Shown: positions 24,884 to 33,760 of the stretch, piece after piece | Position numbering within the stretch: the first letter of the stretch is position 1 | Layout of the letters: each line of letters starts with the position of its first letter | Notes under the pieces: generated by a model | Databases searched by the model: none | Told to the model about the DNA's origin: nothing | The model's input: only the letters and a program-made list of their open reading frames with translations | Made by a program: the position numbers and the translations under genes | Assembly (NCBI GenBank): GCA_900473915.1 | Contig: UCNG01000018.1 | Coordinates: 1 to 40,344 of the forward strand | Length of the DNA stretch: 40,344 bases | Direction: 5' to 3' | Source of the DNA: Hyphomicrobiales bacterium | GTDB taxonomy: Bacteria; Pseudomonadota; Alphaproteobacteria; Rhizobiales; Rhizobiaceae

Positions 24884-25620
24884 AGAAGCTCCTTGGCCTC
24901 GGCGTCGTTCTGACGCTCGCCCTCACGGTGTCCGCTCAGGCGCAGCAGGCATTGACGCTCGACAACCTGCTTCCGGCAGGCAGCGGTGCGGCGAGCGGCC
25001 AGATCGTGCAATTGTTCGGTCTTCTGACGGTGCTTTCCATTGCGCCGGGCATTCTCATCATGGTGACGAGCTTCACGCGCTTTGCCATCGCCTTTTCGCT
25101 TTTGCGTTCGGGCCTCGGCCTCCAGACCGCGCCCGCCAGCATGGTGATGATTTCGCTTGCCTTGTTCATGACGTTCTATGTCATGGCGCCCGCCTTCGAC
25201 CGCGCGTGGAACAACGGCGTGCAGCCGCTGATGCGCAACGAAATCACCCAGCAGGCGGCTTTCACCGAAATTTCCCAGCCGTTCCGCGAATTCATGCTGG
25301 GCCAGGTGCGTGACAAGGACCTGCGGCTCTTTGAAGATCTCGCCGATCCGTCTTTCCGCACCGGCGATGACGGCATCGTCGATTTCCGCGTGCTGGTTCC
25401 GGCCTTCATGATTTCGGAACTGCGGCGCGGGTTTGAAATCGGCTTCCTGATCGTGCTGCCATTTCTGGTGATCGATCTCGTCGTGGCGACGCTCACCATG
25501 TCCATGGGCATGATGATGCTGCCGCCGACGGTGATCTCGCTGCCGTTCAAGATTCTGTTCTTCGTGCTGATCGACGGCTGGAACATACTGGTCGGAAGCC
25601 TGATCCGATCCTTCTCCTGA
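24880..25620 (+). CDS. fliP: Flagellar export gate protein FliP
   Basis: Core channel subunit of the export gate, forming a ring with FliQ and FliR. 246 residues: N-terminal signal-like helix, then four membrane spans and the hallmark FTRFAIAFSLLRSGLGLQTA and LVPAFMISELRRGFEIGFLI. Last gene of the flgB operon, followed by 231 bp of flagellin leader. No obvious terminator follows, so read-through into fliC is possible. Confidence 0.97.
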   Translation: MKKLLGLGVVLTLALTVSAQAQQALTLDNLLPAGSGAASGQIVQLFGLLTVLSIAPGILIMVTSFTRFAIAFSLLRSGLGLQTAPASMVMISLALFMTFYVMAPAFDRAWNNGVQPLMRNEITQQAAFTEISQPFREFMLGQVRDKDLRLFEDLADPSFRTGDDGIVDFRVLVPAFMISELRRGFEIGFLIVLPFLVIDLVVATLTMSMGMMMLPPTVISLPFKILFFVLIDGWNILVGSLIRSFS

Positions 25621-25658
25621 CCCATTTTGGTACGTCTGAAACGGCGTTCGCCGAAACT

Positions 25659-25688
25659 TTGCGTCAGAAATCGCTAATAGAGTAAAAT
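25659..25688 (+). promoter_or_regulatory. Putative flagellin promoter
   Basis: TTGCGT (25659-25664) and TAAAAT (25683-25688) are separated by 18 bases, a usable sigma-70 arrangement in a locally AT-rich stretch. Transcription would start near 25695, giving an mRNA leader of about 155 bases. No other consensus was found by eye. Confidence 0.4.
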
Positions 25689-25739
25689 TCGACTGAATTA
25701 ATTAGCATTTCTTTAATGTTTGGCCTCTAACTGTCGGCC

Positions 25740-25793
25740 CATGGTGGGTTTCCGCGCGTTACGCGGCAACAGGCATGATGCCGCTCCACCATG
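25740..25793 (+). promoter_or_regulatory. Nested stem-loop in the flagellin 5' leader
   Basis: Outer arms CATGGTGG (25740-25747) and CCACCATG (25786-25793) are perfect complements, and an inner stem CCGCG/CGCGG (25752-25766) sits between them. It ends 58 bp before the flagellin ATG, whose ribosome binding site is AGGGG. Flagellin mRNA leaders are the target of FlbT in Caulobacter; flbT and flaF lie at 38742-39546. A regulatory role is inferred. Confidence 0.55.
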
Positions 25794-25851
25794 CCGGTAA
25801 TCTGAAACCCGGCCTGTCCCTCAGATTGTTTTTCCCAAGGGGCAAAAAACT

Positions 25852-26733
25852 ATGGCAAGTCTTCTGACTAATTCTTCCGCTCTGACCGCTCTCCAGAACC
25901 TCGCTTCGACGAATCGTGCGCTGGAAACCACTCAGGGCCGTATTTCCACCGGTCTGCGCGTTGGCGAAGCCGCCGACAACGCTGCTTATTGGTCCATCGC
26001 GACCACGATGCGTTCTGACAACAAGGCAAACTCTGCCGTTCAGGATGCTCTCGGCCTCGGCGCTGGCAAGATCGACACGGCTTACACCGCCATGAACAAG
26101 GCGATCGAAGTCGTCGACAAGATCAAGGAAAAGGTTGTTTCGGCAATCGGATCGAGCGCTTCCGACAAGGAAAAGATCCAGTCCGAAATCAAGGTCATGA
26201 TCGACCAGCTGAGCAGCACCGCCAAGGGCGCGAACTATGCCGGTTCGAACCTGCTTGCTTCCGACACCGCAGGCGCAGCCGCCGGTTTCAGCGTCGTATC
26301 GTCCTATGACCGTGCATCTGACGGCACCGTCAAGGTTGGCAAGATCGACGTCGACACGTCCAATCTCGTTCTGACCAAGGCTGACGGCACGGCTGGCGGC
26401 GTTCTGGTTGACGTGATGGCTATCGATGTCAAGGCAGCAGCCGACGACGCCGCAATCGAAGCTTTTCTGGGCACCATCGAAACCGCAATGGGCAAGATGG
26501 CCAACGGTGCGGCTGAACTCGGCGCAGCAAAGTCCCGCATCAACATGCAGAAGGACTTTGTTTCGAACCTGTCCGACTCCATCGAAAAGGGCGTTGGCCA
26601 GCTCGTTGACGCTGACATGAACAAGGAATCGGCTCGTCTGTCGGCTCTTCAGGTTCAGCAGCAGCTCGGCGTTCAGGCTCTGTCGATCGCCAACTCGTCG
26701 AGCCAGTCGATCCTGTCGCTGTTCCGCGGCTAA
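25852..26733 (+). CDS. fliC: Flagellin, filament subunit
   Basis: Self-assembles into the filament after type III export. 293 residues, a short flagellin with conserved D0/D1 ends: N-terminal LTNSSALTALQNLASTNRAL and GRISTGLRVGEAADNAAYWS; C-terminal DADMNKESARLSALQVQQQL ending SSSQSILSLFRG. The surface-exposed middle is small, about residues 140-200. AGGGG eight bases before the ATG is a strong ribosome binding site. It is the only flagellin gene in the window. Flanked by its own leader and terminator, so probably a single-gene unit. Confidence 0.97.
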   Translation: MASLLTNSSALTALQNLASTNRALETTQGRISTGLRVGEAADNAAYWSIATTMRSDNKANSAVQDALGLGAGKIDTAYTAMNKAIEVVDKIKEKVVSAIGSSASDKEKIQSEIKVMIDQLSSTAKGANYAGSNLLASDTAGAAAGFSVVSSYDRASDGTVKVGKIDVDTSNLVLTKADGTAGGVLVDVMAIDVKAAADDAAIEAFLGTIETAMGKMANGAAELGAAKSRINMQKDFVSNLSDSIEKGVGQLVDADMNKESARLSALQVQQQLGVQALSIANSSSQSILSLFRG

Positions 26734-26749
26734 TCTGGGTAACAGCAGG

Positions 26750-26767
26750 GCGCCGGGTTGCCGGCGC
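26750..26767 (+). other. GC-rich hairpin after the flagellin stop
   Basis: GCGCCGG and CCGGCGC pair around GTTG 17 bp after the stop codon. No T run. It may protect the 3' end of the flagellin mRNA from exonucleases upstream of the true terminator. Confidence 0.5.
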
Positions 26768-26842
26768 TCGCGAGTTCTCAGGCAAATCAGGGGTTCGCAT
26801 CCGAACCGACCTGATCGGATCGGATGTCTTTGGGCGGAAAAC

Positions 26843-26869
26843 GGGGCGCGGGATTTCATTCCGCGCCCC
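26843..26869 (+). terminator. Intrinsic terminator of the flagellin gene
   Basis: Perfect 9-base arms GGGGCGCGG and CCGCGCCCC with a 9-base loop, followed by AATTCTTTCC. The strongest stem in the gap between flagellin and fliF. Confidence 0.75.
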
Positions 26870-26916
26870 AATTCTTTCCCTGTCTCCAGAAACACCTGCT
26901 TTCATCCGCCGCCACT

Positions 26917-26933
26917 TTCGCGCAAGCTTCGCG
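26917..26933 (+). promoter_or_regulatory. Candidate FtcR box upstream of fliF
   Basis: TTCGCG occurs twice, exactly 11 bp apart (26917 and 26928), and the first copy is part of TCGCGCAAG. The site lies about 20-50 bp before the fliF start. In Brucella FtcR is reported to bind the fliF upstream region, which supports the assignment but the base-level site is inferred. Confidence 0.5.
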
Positions 26934-26951
26934 GGCTAGTTTGCATCCATC

Positions 26952-28709
26952 ATGATGGCGGTGGTGTCGATGCAGCAGAATTTCCGGCAATTGATCGAAC
27001 AGCTCAAGGCTACGCTTGGCAAGCTTGGCGCGCGAAAACTCGTGGCGCTCGGACTTGTGGGCGCGGCGCTTATGGGCGCGATCCTCTATACAAGCATCTA
27101 TCTGAGCCGCCCCTCCTACGAGACACTCTATGTTGGCCTTTCGCGCGATGACGTGAACCGCATGGGCCTCGCGCTCGGCGAGGCAGGCATTCCTTTCGAT
27201 GTGAAGGCCGACGGCTCGTCCATCCTCGTGCCCATCGGCAAGGCGGAAAACGCCCGCATGTATCTGGCCGAAAAGGGCCTGCCGACCTCCAACAATGCCG
27301 GTTATGAACTCTTCGACAATATGGGGTCGCTCGGCCTCACCTCGTTCATGCAGGAAATCACCCGCGTGCGTGCGCTCGAAGGCGAAATCGCCCGCACCAT
27401 TCAGGCCATTCGCGGCGTGAAAGCCGCGCGTGTCCACATCGTTCTGGCCGAAAAAGGTTCGTTCCGTCGTGGCGACCAGAAGCCGTCGGCCTCCGTCGTC
27501 ATCCGCGCCGAAGGCGGCTTTGCCGCTGAATCCGCCCAGTCCATCCGCCAACTGGTCGCCGCCGCCGTTCCCTCGCTCGATGCTTCCGCCGTCACCGTTC
27601 TCGACACCAATGGCCGCCTGCTGGCGTCAGCAGGCGAAGCCGCCAATGGCGCGGCACTGATGACCGCCTCGCTGGAACAGCAGGTCGCAGGCAATGTGGA
27701 TGACAGCATCCGCAAGGCGCTGGCACCCTATCTTGGGCTGGGCCATTTCCAGACAAGCGTTCAGGCGGTGCTCGATACGGACCGCCGCCAGACCAACGAA
27801 ACGATTTTCGATCCTGAATCCCGCGTCGAGCGTTCGGTGCGCGTGGTCCGTGAAAGCGGCGATTCCCGCAACAACCGCAACGACAACGCAACCGGCGTCG
27901 AACAGAACATTCCGCAGGAAGAAATCCAGAACCGCAACGGCGAAAGCTCCAGCGAAAAGACCGACCGCCGCGAGGAGCTGACCAATTATGAAATGAACAG
28001 CAAGACGGTTTCCACCGTCAGCGACGGCTACACCGTCAAGCGCCTGTCCATCGCCGTGGTCATCGATCAGGCGCGGCTTCTGCAAACCGCAGGCACCACG
28101 CCGCCGCCCGCCAATTTCGTCGACCAGCAGATCGCCAAGATCCGCGACCTCGTGGCAACCGCTGCCGGTCTCAATGCGGATCGCGGCGACGTCATCAACG
28201 TGACGGCGGTCAACTTCCTCGATCCTGCCGGTGCCGATATGGAGCCGGTCTCCACGCCGTGGACCGATACGGTGCTTCGCCAGAGCGGTTCCTATGTCAA
28301 TGCGCTTGCGATCCTTGCCGCAGTCGGTCTGCTGATCTGGTTCGGCCTGCGCCCGCTGCTGCGTGACCAGACTGCCAAGCCTGCGGGCACGGAAGTCGCC
28401 ATCCGTGAGACAAGCGAAGTGGCTGCGCCCGATTTCATCGGCGGTCAGGCGGCAGGTGAGGGCGTACAGGCCGTCATTGGCGGGCCGGAAGCCTATGCCG
28501 ACCAGATGAAGACCAGCCTCAGCGATCTTCGCCAGCGCATGCGCATGCCCGCAAAGCTGCGCCTGGAACAGATGATCGACATGGACGAGGAGCGCGTCGC
28601 CGCCGTTCTCAAGCAGTGGATTCACGAAACCGCCGCCAGCCGCGAGGCCCAACCATCGAGGGAATCGGCTGTAAAGGCTTCGGCCATGCCGGAGCTTGAG
28701 GCGGCCTGA
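26952..28709 (+). CDS. fliF: Flagellar MS-ring protein FliF
   Basis: Inner-membrane ring on which the motor assembles. 585 residues: first membrane span at about 28-50, ring-building domains with SRPSYETLYVGLSRDDVNRM and GEIARTIQAIRGVKAARVHI, a low-complexity Asn/Glu/Arg region about 300-350, a second span near 440-460 and a cytoplasmic tail that binds FliG. Starts at 26952, 26955 and 26970 are all possible (MMAVVSMQQNF); the last gives the usual short N-terminus. Head of the fliF-transglycosylase operon. Confidence 0.96.
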   Translation: MMAVVSMQQNFRQLIEQLKATLGKLGARKLVALGLVGAALMGAILYTSIYLSRPSYETLYVGLSRDDVNRMGLALGEAGIPFDVKADGSSILVPIGKAENARMYLAEKGLPTSNNAGYELFDNMGSLGLTSFMQEITRVRALEGEIARTIQAIRGVKAARVHIVLAEKGSFRRGDQKPSASVVIRAEGGFAAESAQSIRQLVAAAVPSLDASAVTVLDTNGRLLASAGEAANGAALMTASLEQQVAGNVDDSIRKALAPYLGLGHFQTSVQAVLDTDRRQTNETIFDPESRVERSVRVVRESGDSRNNRNDNATGVEQNIPQEEIQNRNGESSSEKTDRREELTNYEMNSKTVSTVSDGYTVKRLSIAVVIDQARLLQTAGTTPPPANFVDQQIAKIRDLVATAAGLNADRGDVINVTAVNFLDPAGADMEPVSTPWTDTVLRQSGSYVNALAILAAVGLLIWFGLRPLLRDQTAKPAGTEVAIRETSEVAAPDFIGGQAAGEGVQAVIGGPEAYADQMKTSLSDLRQRMRMPAKLRLEQMIDMDEERVAAVLKQWIHETAASREAQPSRESAVKASAMPELEAA

Positions 28710-28711
28710 CG

Positions 28712-29419
28712 ATGAGCGCGCTTTCGCTTAGCCGTTACCTTCCCGATTTTTCGACCCATCATATCGGTGATGAGGCGGTCGAGATCATTGCTGCGCCTCT
28801 GCCGCCGAAACCGCTGAAGGAAACGCCTGCCTCGCCAGCCGTGAGCGAGACGCCGAAGCGTACGGCCTCCGCCGAAAAGTCTGCTGCCGCCGAGCAGGCG
28901 GAAGTCGCGGCCATCATCGCCGGTGAGGAAGAAAAGCGCGCTGCCTTTGAAGCAGGGCGTGAGGACGGGCACCGCGAAGCCGAGGCGCTTTACGAGGCCG
29001 AGAAGGCGCGGCTTCTGCGGGAACATGAGACAGAGATCGAAACGCTGCGCGCTGCATTTTCCCGCGAGCAGGCCCTGCTTCTGGCGGGAAGCCTGACCGA
29101 AGCGCTGGCTGCGCTGGAGCGCAGTTTTTCCGGCCAGATCGCCGAAATCCTGATGCCGTTGCTGGCGCAAAAGATGGAGCGCGAGGCGGTTGCGGAGTTT
29201 GCACGGCGCATTGCGGCGCTGGCGCTTGATGGCGAAGCACCGGAAATTTCCGGTCCGGCGCGGCTGATCGCGCCGCTGCGGGATCATGCTGCCCTTCTGC
29301 CGTCCGGCTGTCGGTTTTCAGAAACCGGCGCGGACGAACTTTCCTTTTCCTTTGGCGAGCGGATGCTTGAAACGCGCATCGCGCCGCTTCTTGAAGAATT
29401 GAAGGCTGCGGTCCAATGA
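28712..29419 (+). CDS. fliH: FliH-like export regulator
   Basis: Probable partner and negative regulator of FliI. 235 residues: variable Pro/Ala-rich N-terminus to about 50, a charged coiled coil at about 60-115 with REDGHREAEALYEAEKARLL and further heptads, and a C-terminal globular half about 120-235. Length and layout fit FliH (about 230 residues), but sequence similarity to enteric FliH is low, so the name rests partly on position between fliF and motB. Overlaps motB by 4 bp. Confidence 0.75.
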   Translation: MSALSLSRYLPDFSTHHIGDEAVEIIAAPLPPKPLKETPASPAVSETPKRTASAEKSAAAEQAEVAAIIAGEEEKRAAFEAGREDGHREAEALYEAEKARLLREHETEIETLRAAFSREQALLLAGSLTEALAALERSFSGQIAEILMPLLAQKMEREAVAEFARRIAALALDGEAPEISGPARLIAPLRDHAALLPSGCRFSETGADELSFSFGERMLETRIAPLLEELKAAVQ

Positions 29420-30543
29420 GCATCGATCCCGAAACCAAGCGTGAGATCATCATTGTTCGCCGTGGCGGGCATGACGACCATGACAGCCATCATGGCGGCG
29501 TGTGGAAGATCGCCTATGCCGATTTCATGACCGCCATGATGGCCTTCTTCCTCGTCATGTGGCTCATCAATGCCGCCAATGAGGAAACCAAGGCCGCGGT
29601 CGCCAGCTATTTCAATCCCGTCAAGCTGATGGACCGGCATTCAAGCCCCAAGGGCGTGCAGGATGTCGAGGAAAAAGACGGCAAGGTTCGCTATGAAAGC
29701 GACCAGAAGATCGAAAACAGCACCAAGGTCATCAATGATACGACCGTTGCGCCGGTGAGCGAACAGGAAGAGCGCCAGCTTTTCCGCGAACCTTATGCGG
29801 TGCTGTCGGAACTGGCCCACGAGACAGGCGTCCTGCAAAACCAGTCTGCCAAGGGCGATGGCGGCACGTCGCAGTCCGGTCCCGCAACGGGAGCCGAGGG
29901 CGGCGAAGCCTATCGCGATCCGTTCAGCCCGGACTACTGGTCGAGCAAGGCTGTCGGCGACCTGACCCCGCCCGATGCAGCACCGGCCACACCGCCGAAG
30001 CCGGAAGCGGCACAGCCGAAACCGGAGGAGGCTGCGAAGCCTGCGGAAACGCCAGCAGAAACGCAAGCGCAGCTCATCGCCGATCTGAAAAAGGCGGCTG
30101 AGGGCGAGGCCGCCAAGGAAGGTGCGCAGGCGAAGAAAGCCGAGCCGATGCCCGACGTGACGGTCGTTCCCGTCGATGGCGGCGTGATGATCCAGCTTAC
30201 CGACAAGATCGACTACGGCATGTTCACCATCGGCTCCGCCAAGCCGGATGCCCGGGTGGTACAGATGCTGGAGCGCATTGCGCAGGTGATTTCCCGCCAG
30301 CCCGGTGAAGTCATCATCAGCGGGCACACGGATGCGCGTCCGTTCAAGAGTGCGACCTATGACAACTGGCGTCTGTCATCGGCGCGCGCGCAGATGGCCT
30401 ATTACATGCTGGTTCGCGGCGGGCTTGACGAAAAGCGCGTGCTGCGCGTGGAAGGCTATGCCGACCGCCAGCCCAAGAACACCAACGATCCGAATGCGGC
30501 TGAAAACCGCCGCATCGATATTTTCCTCAAGTCCGCGCCATGA
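29416..30543 (+). CDS. motB: Flagellar stator protein MotB
   Basis: Anchors the stator to peptidoglycan and forms the proton channel with MotA. 375 residues: membrane helix at about 33-52 with the proton-carrying Asp36 (YADFMTAMMAFFLVMWLI), a long Pro/Ala/Glu/Lys linker (about 150-240), and an OmpA-like domain with VIISGHTDARPFKSATYDNW and LSSARAQ. The linker is longer than in enteric MotB, as in rhizobia, where MotC interacts with it. Overlaps motC by 4 bp. Confidence 0.97.
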   Translation: MSIDPETKREIIIVRRGGHDDHDSHHGGVWKIAYADFMTAMMAFFLVMWLINAANEETKAAVASYFNPVKLMDRHSSPKGVQDVEEKDGKVRYESDQKIENSTKVINDTTVAPVSEQEERQLFREPYAVLSELAHETGVLQNQSAKGDGGTSQSGPATGAEGGEAYRDPFSPDYWSSKAVGDLTPPDAAPATPPKPEAAQPKPEEAAKPAETPAETQAQLIADLKKAAEGEAAKEGAQAKKAEPMPDVTVVPVDGGVMIQLTDKIDYGMFTIGSAKPDARVVQMLERIAQVISRQPGEVIISGHTDARPFKSATYDNWRLSSARAQMAYYMLVRGGLDEKRVLRVEGYADRQPKNTNDPNAAENRRIDIFLKSAP

Positions 30544-31847
30544 AGCAATATGGGAAGCGGTTCGCCACGCGCTCACTCCTGGCATGTGTTGCGGGACTTT
30601 CCCTGATGGGAGCAGCCTCTGCGGCCTTCGCGCAAGCGCCAGTGCCAGCCGAGACCCGCACGCTGCCGGTGCTGGAACCCTACAAGCTCGTGCGTTCGCT
30701 GCGCATGTTGCAGGATCAGGTTGTCGCCGGAAAGCCGGAAGCGGTGGTGATGCTCAACAAGCTTCTGGGCTTCGTCAGCGCGGATATGGGGCGAGCGCCG
30801 AGCGACGTCTGGAACAATCCGGAAAATGTCTATGCGGCGATCATCTATCTCTTCAATGGTGGCAATCCGGAAGCCGTGCGCAAGGTTCTGGCCGACCTCA
30901 AGACCGACGCCGTGCCGCCGGAACTGGTCAAGGGCGCACTGGCCTATGCTTCCGGCCAGACGATTGAAGTGGTGAAGCTTTTTTCGGTGCCGCTGTCGCC
31001 AGATGTTCCGGCGGAACTGAAGGCATCCATCGTGCTCGTCACCGCCAGCCAGATGACGGCCTTCGATCCGGCGACGGCCTTGATGCGGCTCGATCAGGTG
31101 CGGCTCGACGCGCCCGGCACCTTGTTCGAGGAAGCGGCGATCCGCCGCTCGATGCCGATTGCAGCCCGCCTTGGCGATGCCGACAAGATCAGGCTTCTGG
31201 CGCGAAACTATCTCCAGCGCTTTCCCCGTTCGCCCTATATGCGTGATTTCATGGCGCAATTTGTCGATGCGGCGGTAAAGCTCAACGATCGTATCGGCAA
31301 TGCGGAACTGGCAAGGTTGATCGGCTCGGCTGACCCGGCGATGCAATATTCGCTCTATCTGCAAATCGCGCGCGGGGCGCTTGTCGATGGCCAGACGGAA
31401 CGGGCGCGTTTCATGTCGGCAGAGGCGAAAAAGCTTGCCGACAAGCTGAAAACCGACCCGACCCGCGCAAATCTCTATGCGGCGGCAAGCGATGTGGCGT
31501 CGGATTCGGCGGGCAGCGCACTGCGCGAACTGTCGCAGATTTCGCCCGACAAGTTGCAGGAGTCGGACCGCAAATTGCTGAAGGCCGCCGAAGCGGTCGG
31601 CACGGTTGTTACCCGCACGCCGGATGCCTCGCCGCCCGCAAAACCGGCCTTGACCGAAAGGGATGTGCCGCCGATGGCCGTGGCAAATTCGCCGGAAAAC
31701 CGGGCCGAAAAGCCGACACCAACTCCGGTCGCCGTCAACCAGAAACCGGCCAGAAACGAGCCGGAAGACGATTTGCAGAAGACGATGGAAGATGCGCGGC
31801 GCAAGCTTGCCGAGATCGATAGCCTGCTAGGAAAGACGGTTCAATGA
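30540..31847 (+). CDS. motC: MotC, periplasmic motility protein
   Basis: Rhizobial protein needed for rotation; in Sinorhizobium it interacts with the periplasmic part of MotB. 435 residues with a signal peptide cleaved after AFA at about 31, then a mostly helical repeat-like region (PYKLVRSLRMLQDQVVAGKP, LIGSADPAMQYSLYLQIARG) and a Pro-rich tail that ends in a short coil (DLQKTMEDARRKLAEIDSLL). Overlaps motB and fliK by 4 bp each. Confidence 0.92.
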   Translation: MKQYGKRFATRSLLACVAGLSLMGAASAAFAQAPVPAETRTLPVLEPYKLVRSLRMLQDQVVAGKPEAVVMLNKLLGFVSADMGRAPSDVWNNPENVYAAIIYLFNGGNPEAVRKVLADLKTDAVPPELVKGALAYASGQTIEVVKLFSVPLSPDVPAELKASIVLVTASQMTAFDPATALMRLDQVRLDAPGTLFEEAAIRRSMPIAARLGDADKIRLLARNYLQRFPRSPYMRDFMAQFVDAAVKLNDRIGNAELARLIGSADPAMQYSLYLQIARGALVDGQTERARFMSAEAKKLADKLKTDPTRANLYAAASDVASDSAGSALRELSQISPDKLQESDRKLLKAAEAVGTVVTRTPDASPPAKPALTERDVPPMAVANSPENRAEKPTPTPVAVNQKPARNEPEDDLQKTMEDARRKLAEIDSLLGKTVQ

Positions 31848-33034
31848 GCGTTGATATTTTGCTGAATTCCACCAGCCGACTTGCCTCGCTCGCCCGAAAT
31901 TCCGGTCCGTCACAGGCAAAAGCCGAGGCGGAAAGCGAGGGGCAGGCCGACCCGGCAAAATTGTTCAGCTCGCTTCTGGAAAGGCCGCAAGGCAAGGTCG
32001 AAAAGAAGGATGAAAACGAGGCGGGAGCCAAGACGGACGAGGCTGAAACGAAGGATGAGGACGGGGCGAAGCCGGTTGCAATTTTCGCTCTGCCACAAAA
32101 TCTCCTTTCTTTGGGCGTTTCTTCGCCTGATTTGAAGGGGATAAATCACAATTTTGCCACAGGAAATATCGCCAAAAACGACCAAAACCTCCCCGATCCG
32201 CTTTCCGCCTTAATTAAGGAGATCGACCCGGAACAGGTCGATGAGCGGGGCGGTGAATTGCCTGCTGCCCGTGTCGGACAGAAGAAGACTGTCGCTGAGG
32301 CGACCGCCCCGGCAAGCGCGAAAACCGATCAGCCGATCAATCAGGATGCGCCGAAAGCGACCGCCGACAATCAGACGGAAGTAGCGACGGACGACCTCGC
32401 CAGCCTTCTGAAGACGGATAAGGGGCAGGCGCAGCAGCAGACGGGGCAAACGCCTGACAGAACCGATTTCCAGCCGCAGCCAGCCGCCAAGGGCAATGCG
32501 CCCGCGGACGTAAAAGTCTCCACCGCGCCATCGCCCGGCGCGGCGCGGATCGCCGACATTCAGGTCGTGTCGGAACGCAGCTTCGGCCCGGTCAAGACCT
32601 TGCAGATCAGTCTCGATCCGGCGGAACTGGGAACGGTGACGGCACGCATCCGCGTGGCATCGGAAGGGGTCGAGGTGCATCTCGTTGCTGAAAAGGCTCA
32701 TGCGGCGGAAGCGCTCGCTGCCGACCGCTCCATGATCGAGAAAGCCCTGAAGGCGGCGGGAGTGGCGGATGACGCGAAAATTTCCGTGACCGTTGCCGAC
32801 CGCAACGCGGCAGGCGTGGTCCAGCAGGCACAGGCGACACAGAACACAGCGCAGCAGCAGGGCTTTGACGGACGAAACGGCGCTCAGGCGCAGGCAGGTT
32901 TTATGGGCGGTGAGGGCAGGCGGAATGGCGAATCCGGTCAGGCAGGACAGGAGCGTTCGGACAGGCAAGCCGCGCAGGACAGCGGCAACAGCATTGTTCG
33001 CAATGATGGCCGCAATCGCGGCCTGGTTGTCTGA
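31844..33034 (+). CDS. fliK: Hook-length control protein FliK (formerly MotD)
   Basis: Measures hook length and triggers the FlhB switch. 396 residues: a low-complexity, Gln/Asp/Lys-rich ruler region to about 225, then the compact C-terminal switch domain about 235-325 with KTLQISLDPAELGTVTARIR, and a Gln/Gly-rich tail. In Sinorhizobium the product at this position, first called MotD, was shown to be FliK. The last 110 bp overlap the start of the transglycosylase gene in another frame. Confidence 0.92.
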   Translation: MSVDILLNSTSRLASLARNSGPSQAKAEAESEGQADPAKLFSSLLERPQGKVEKKDENEAGAKTDEAETKDEDGAKPVAIFALPQNLLSLGVSSPDLKGINHNFATGNIAKNDQNLPDPLSALIKEIDPEQVDERGGELPAARVGQKKTVAEATAPASAKTDQPINQDAPKATADNQTEVATDDLASLLKTDKGQAQQQTGQTPDRTDFQPQPAAKGNAPADVKVSTAPSPGAARIADIQVVSERSFGPVKTLQISLDPAELGTVTARIRVASEGVEVHLVAEKAHAAEALAADRSMIEKALKAAGVADDAKISVTVADRNAAGVVQQAQATQNTAQQQGFDGRNGAQAQAGFMGGEGRRNGESGQAGQERSDRQAAQDSGNSIVRNDGRNRGLVV

Positions 33035-33542
33035 TAGCCCGGCCCGCGCCGAAAATATCTGCGAGCGCGAGATGCACCGGGCATCGGCGCGCTACGATGT
33101 TCCGCTGGGCATTCTCTATGCGGTCGGGCTGACCGAAACCGGCCGCAAGAATTCCCTGCAACCCTATGCGATGAACATCGAAGGGCGCGCCGAATTCATG
33201 CCGTCGCAAATGGCGGCGGTGCGGCGTTTCAATGAGGTCAGGGCCGAAGGCGCAAAGCTGATCGACCTCGGTTGCATGCAGATCAACTATCACTATCACG
33301 GCAAGGAATTTCCATCGGTCGCCGCGATGCTGATGCCAAGCCTCAATGTCGATTACGCGGCTCGTTTTCTCAAACAGCTTCGACAGCGCGAAGGCAACTG
33401 GACGATGGCGGTCGCACGCTATCACGCAGGGCCGAACAACGACCCCGCCCAGAAGCGTTATGTCTGTCGCGTGATGACGAATATGGTCGCCACCGGCTTC
33501 GGAAACTGGACGCCTGAGGCACGAAACTTCTGCTTCGGCTGA
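32925..33542 (+). CDS. Periplasmic lytic transglycosylase (flagellum-associated)
   Basis: Cuts peptidoglycan glycan strands, probably to let the rod pass. From the ATG at 32925 it has 205 residues with a basic n-region, a hydrophobic core (ATALFAMMAAIAAWL) and cleavage after ARA at about 42. The SLT-type fold shows the catalytic glutamate in GLTETG (Glu71), and DLGCMQINYHYHG in place of the usual GLMQ motif, plus AVARYHAGPNN. GAGGGC lies seven bases before this start; the ATG at 33003 would truncate the signal. It may replace the muramidase half of enteric FlgJ, which is not found here. Confidence 0.88.
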   Translation: MANPVRQDRSVRTGKPRRTAATALFAMMAAIAAWLSDSPARAENICEREMHRASARYDVPLGILYAVGLTETGRKNSLQPYAMNIEGRAEFMPSQMAAVRRFNEVRAEGAKLIDLGCMQINYHYHGKEFPSVAAMLMPSLNVDYAARFLKQLRQREGNWTMAVARYHAGPNNDPAQKRYVCRVMTNMVATGFGNWTPEARNFCFG

Positions 33543-33694
33543 GTGAGTTTCCTGCGAATTTTAACAGGTTGTAATAGAACGTCAGATGCACCCATGTTGC
33601 GGGCGTTCAATTAATGGTTGCAGCTCTTGGCGCGTGCTGTTAAAGCGACCGGAATTTTAAGCCCTTGTAATGAATCATAAAAGTTTGTGAGGCG

Positions 33695-33709
33695 TTAACC
33701 TTTGGTTAA
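33695..33709. promoter_or_regulatory. CtrA-like box upstream of ftcR
   Basis: TTAACCTTTGGTTAA is a perfect dyad that also fits the CtrA consensus TTAA-N7-TTAA. It lies 176 bp before the ftcR start. It could link flagellar synthesis to the cell cycle as in Caulobacter; not tested. A 6-bp GC stem (33717-33736) follows it. Confidence 0.4.
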
Positions 33710-33760
33710 GGTTTCAGCGCCTAAAGGATGAGGCGCGTTGCAATCAATGCGATTCCCTTT

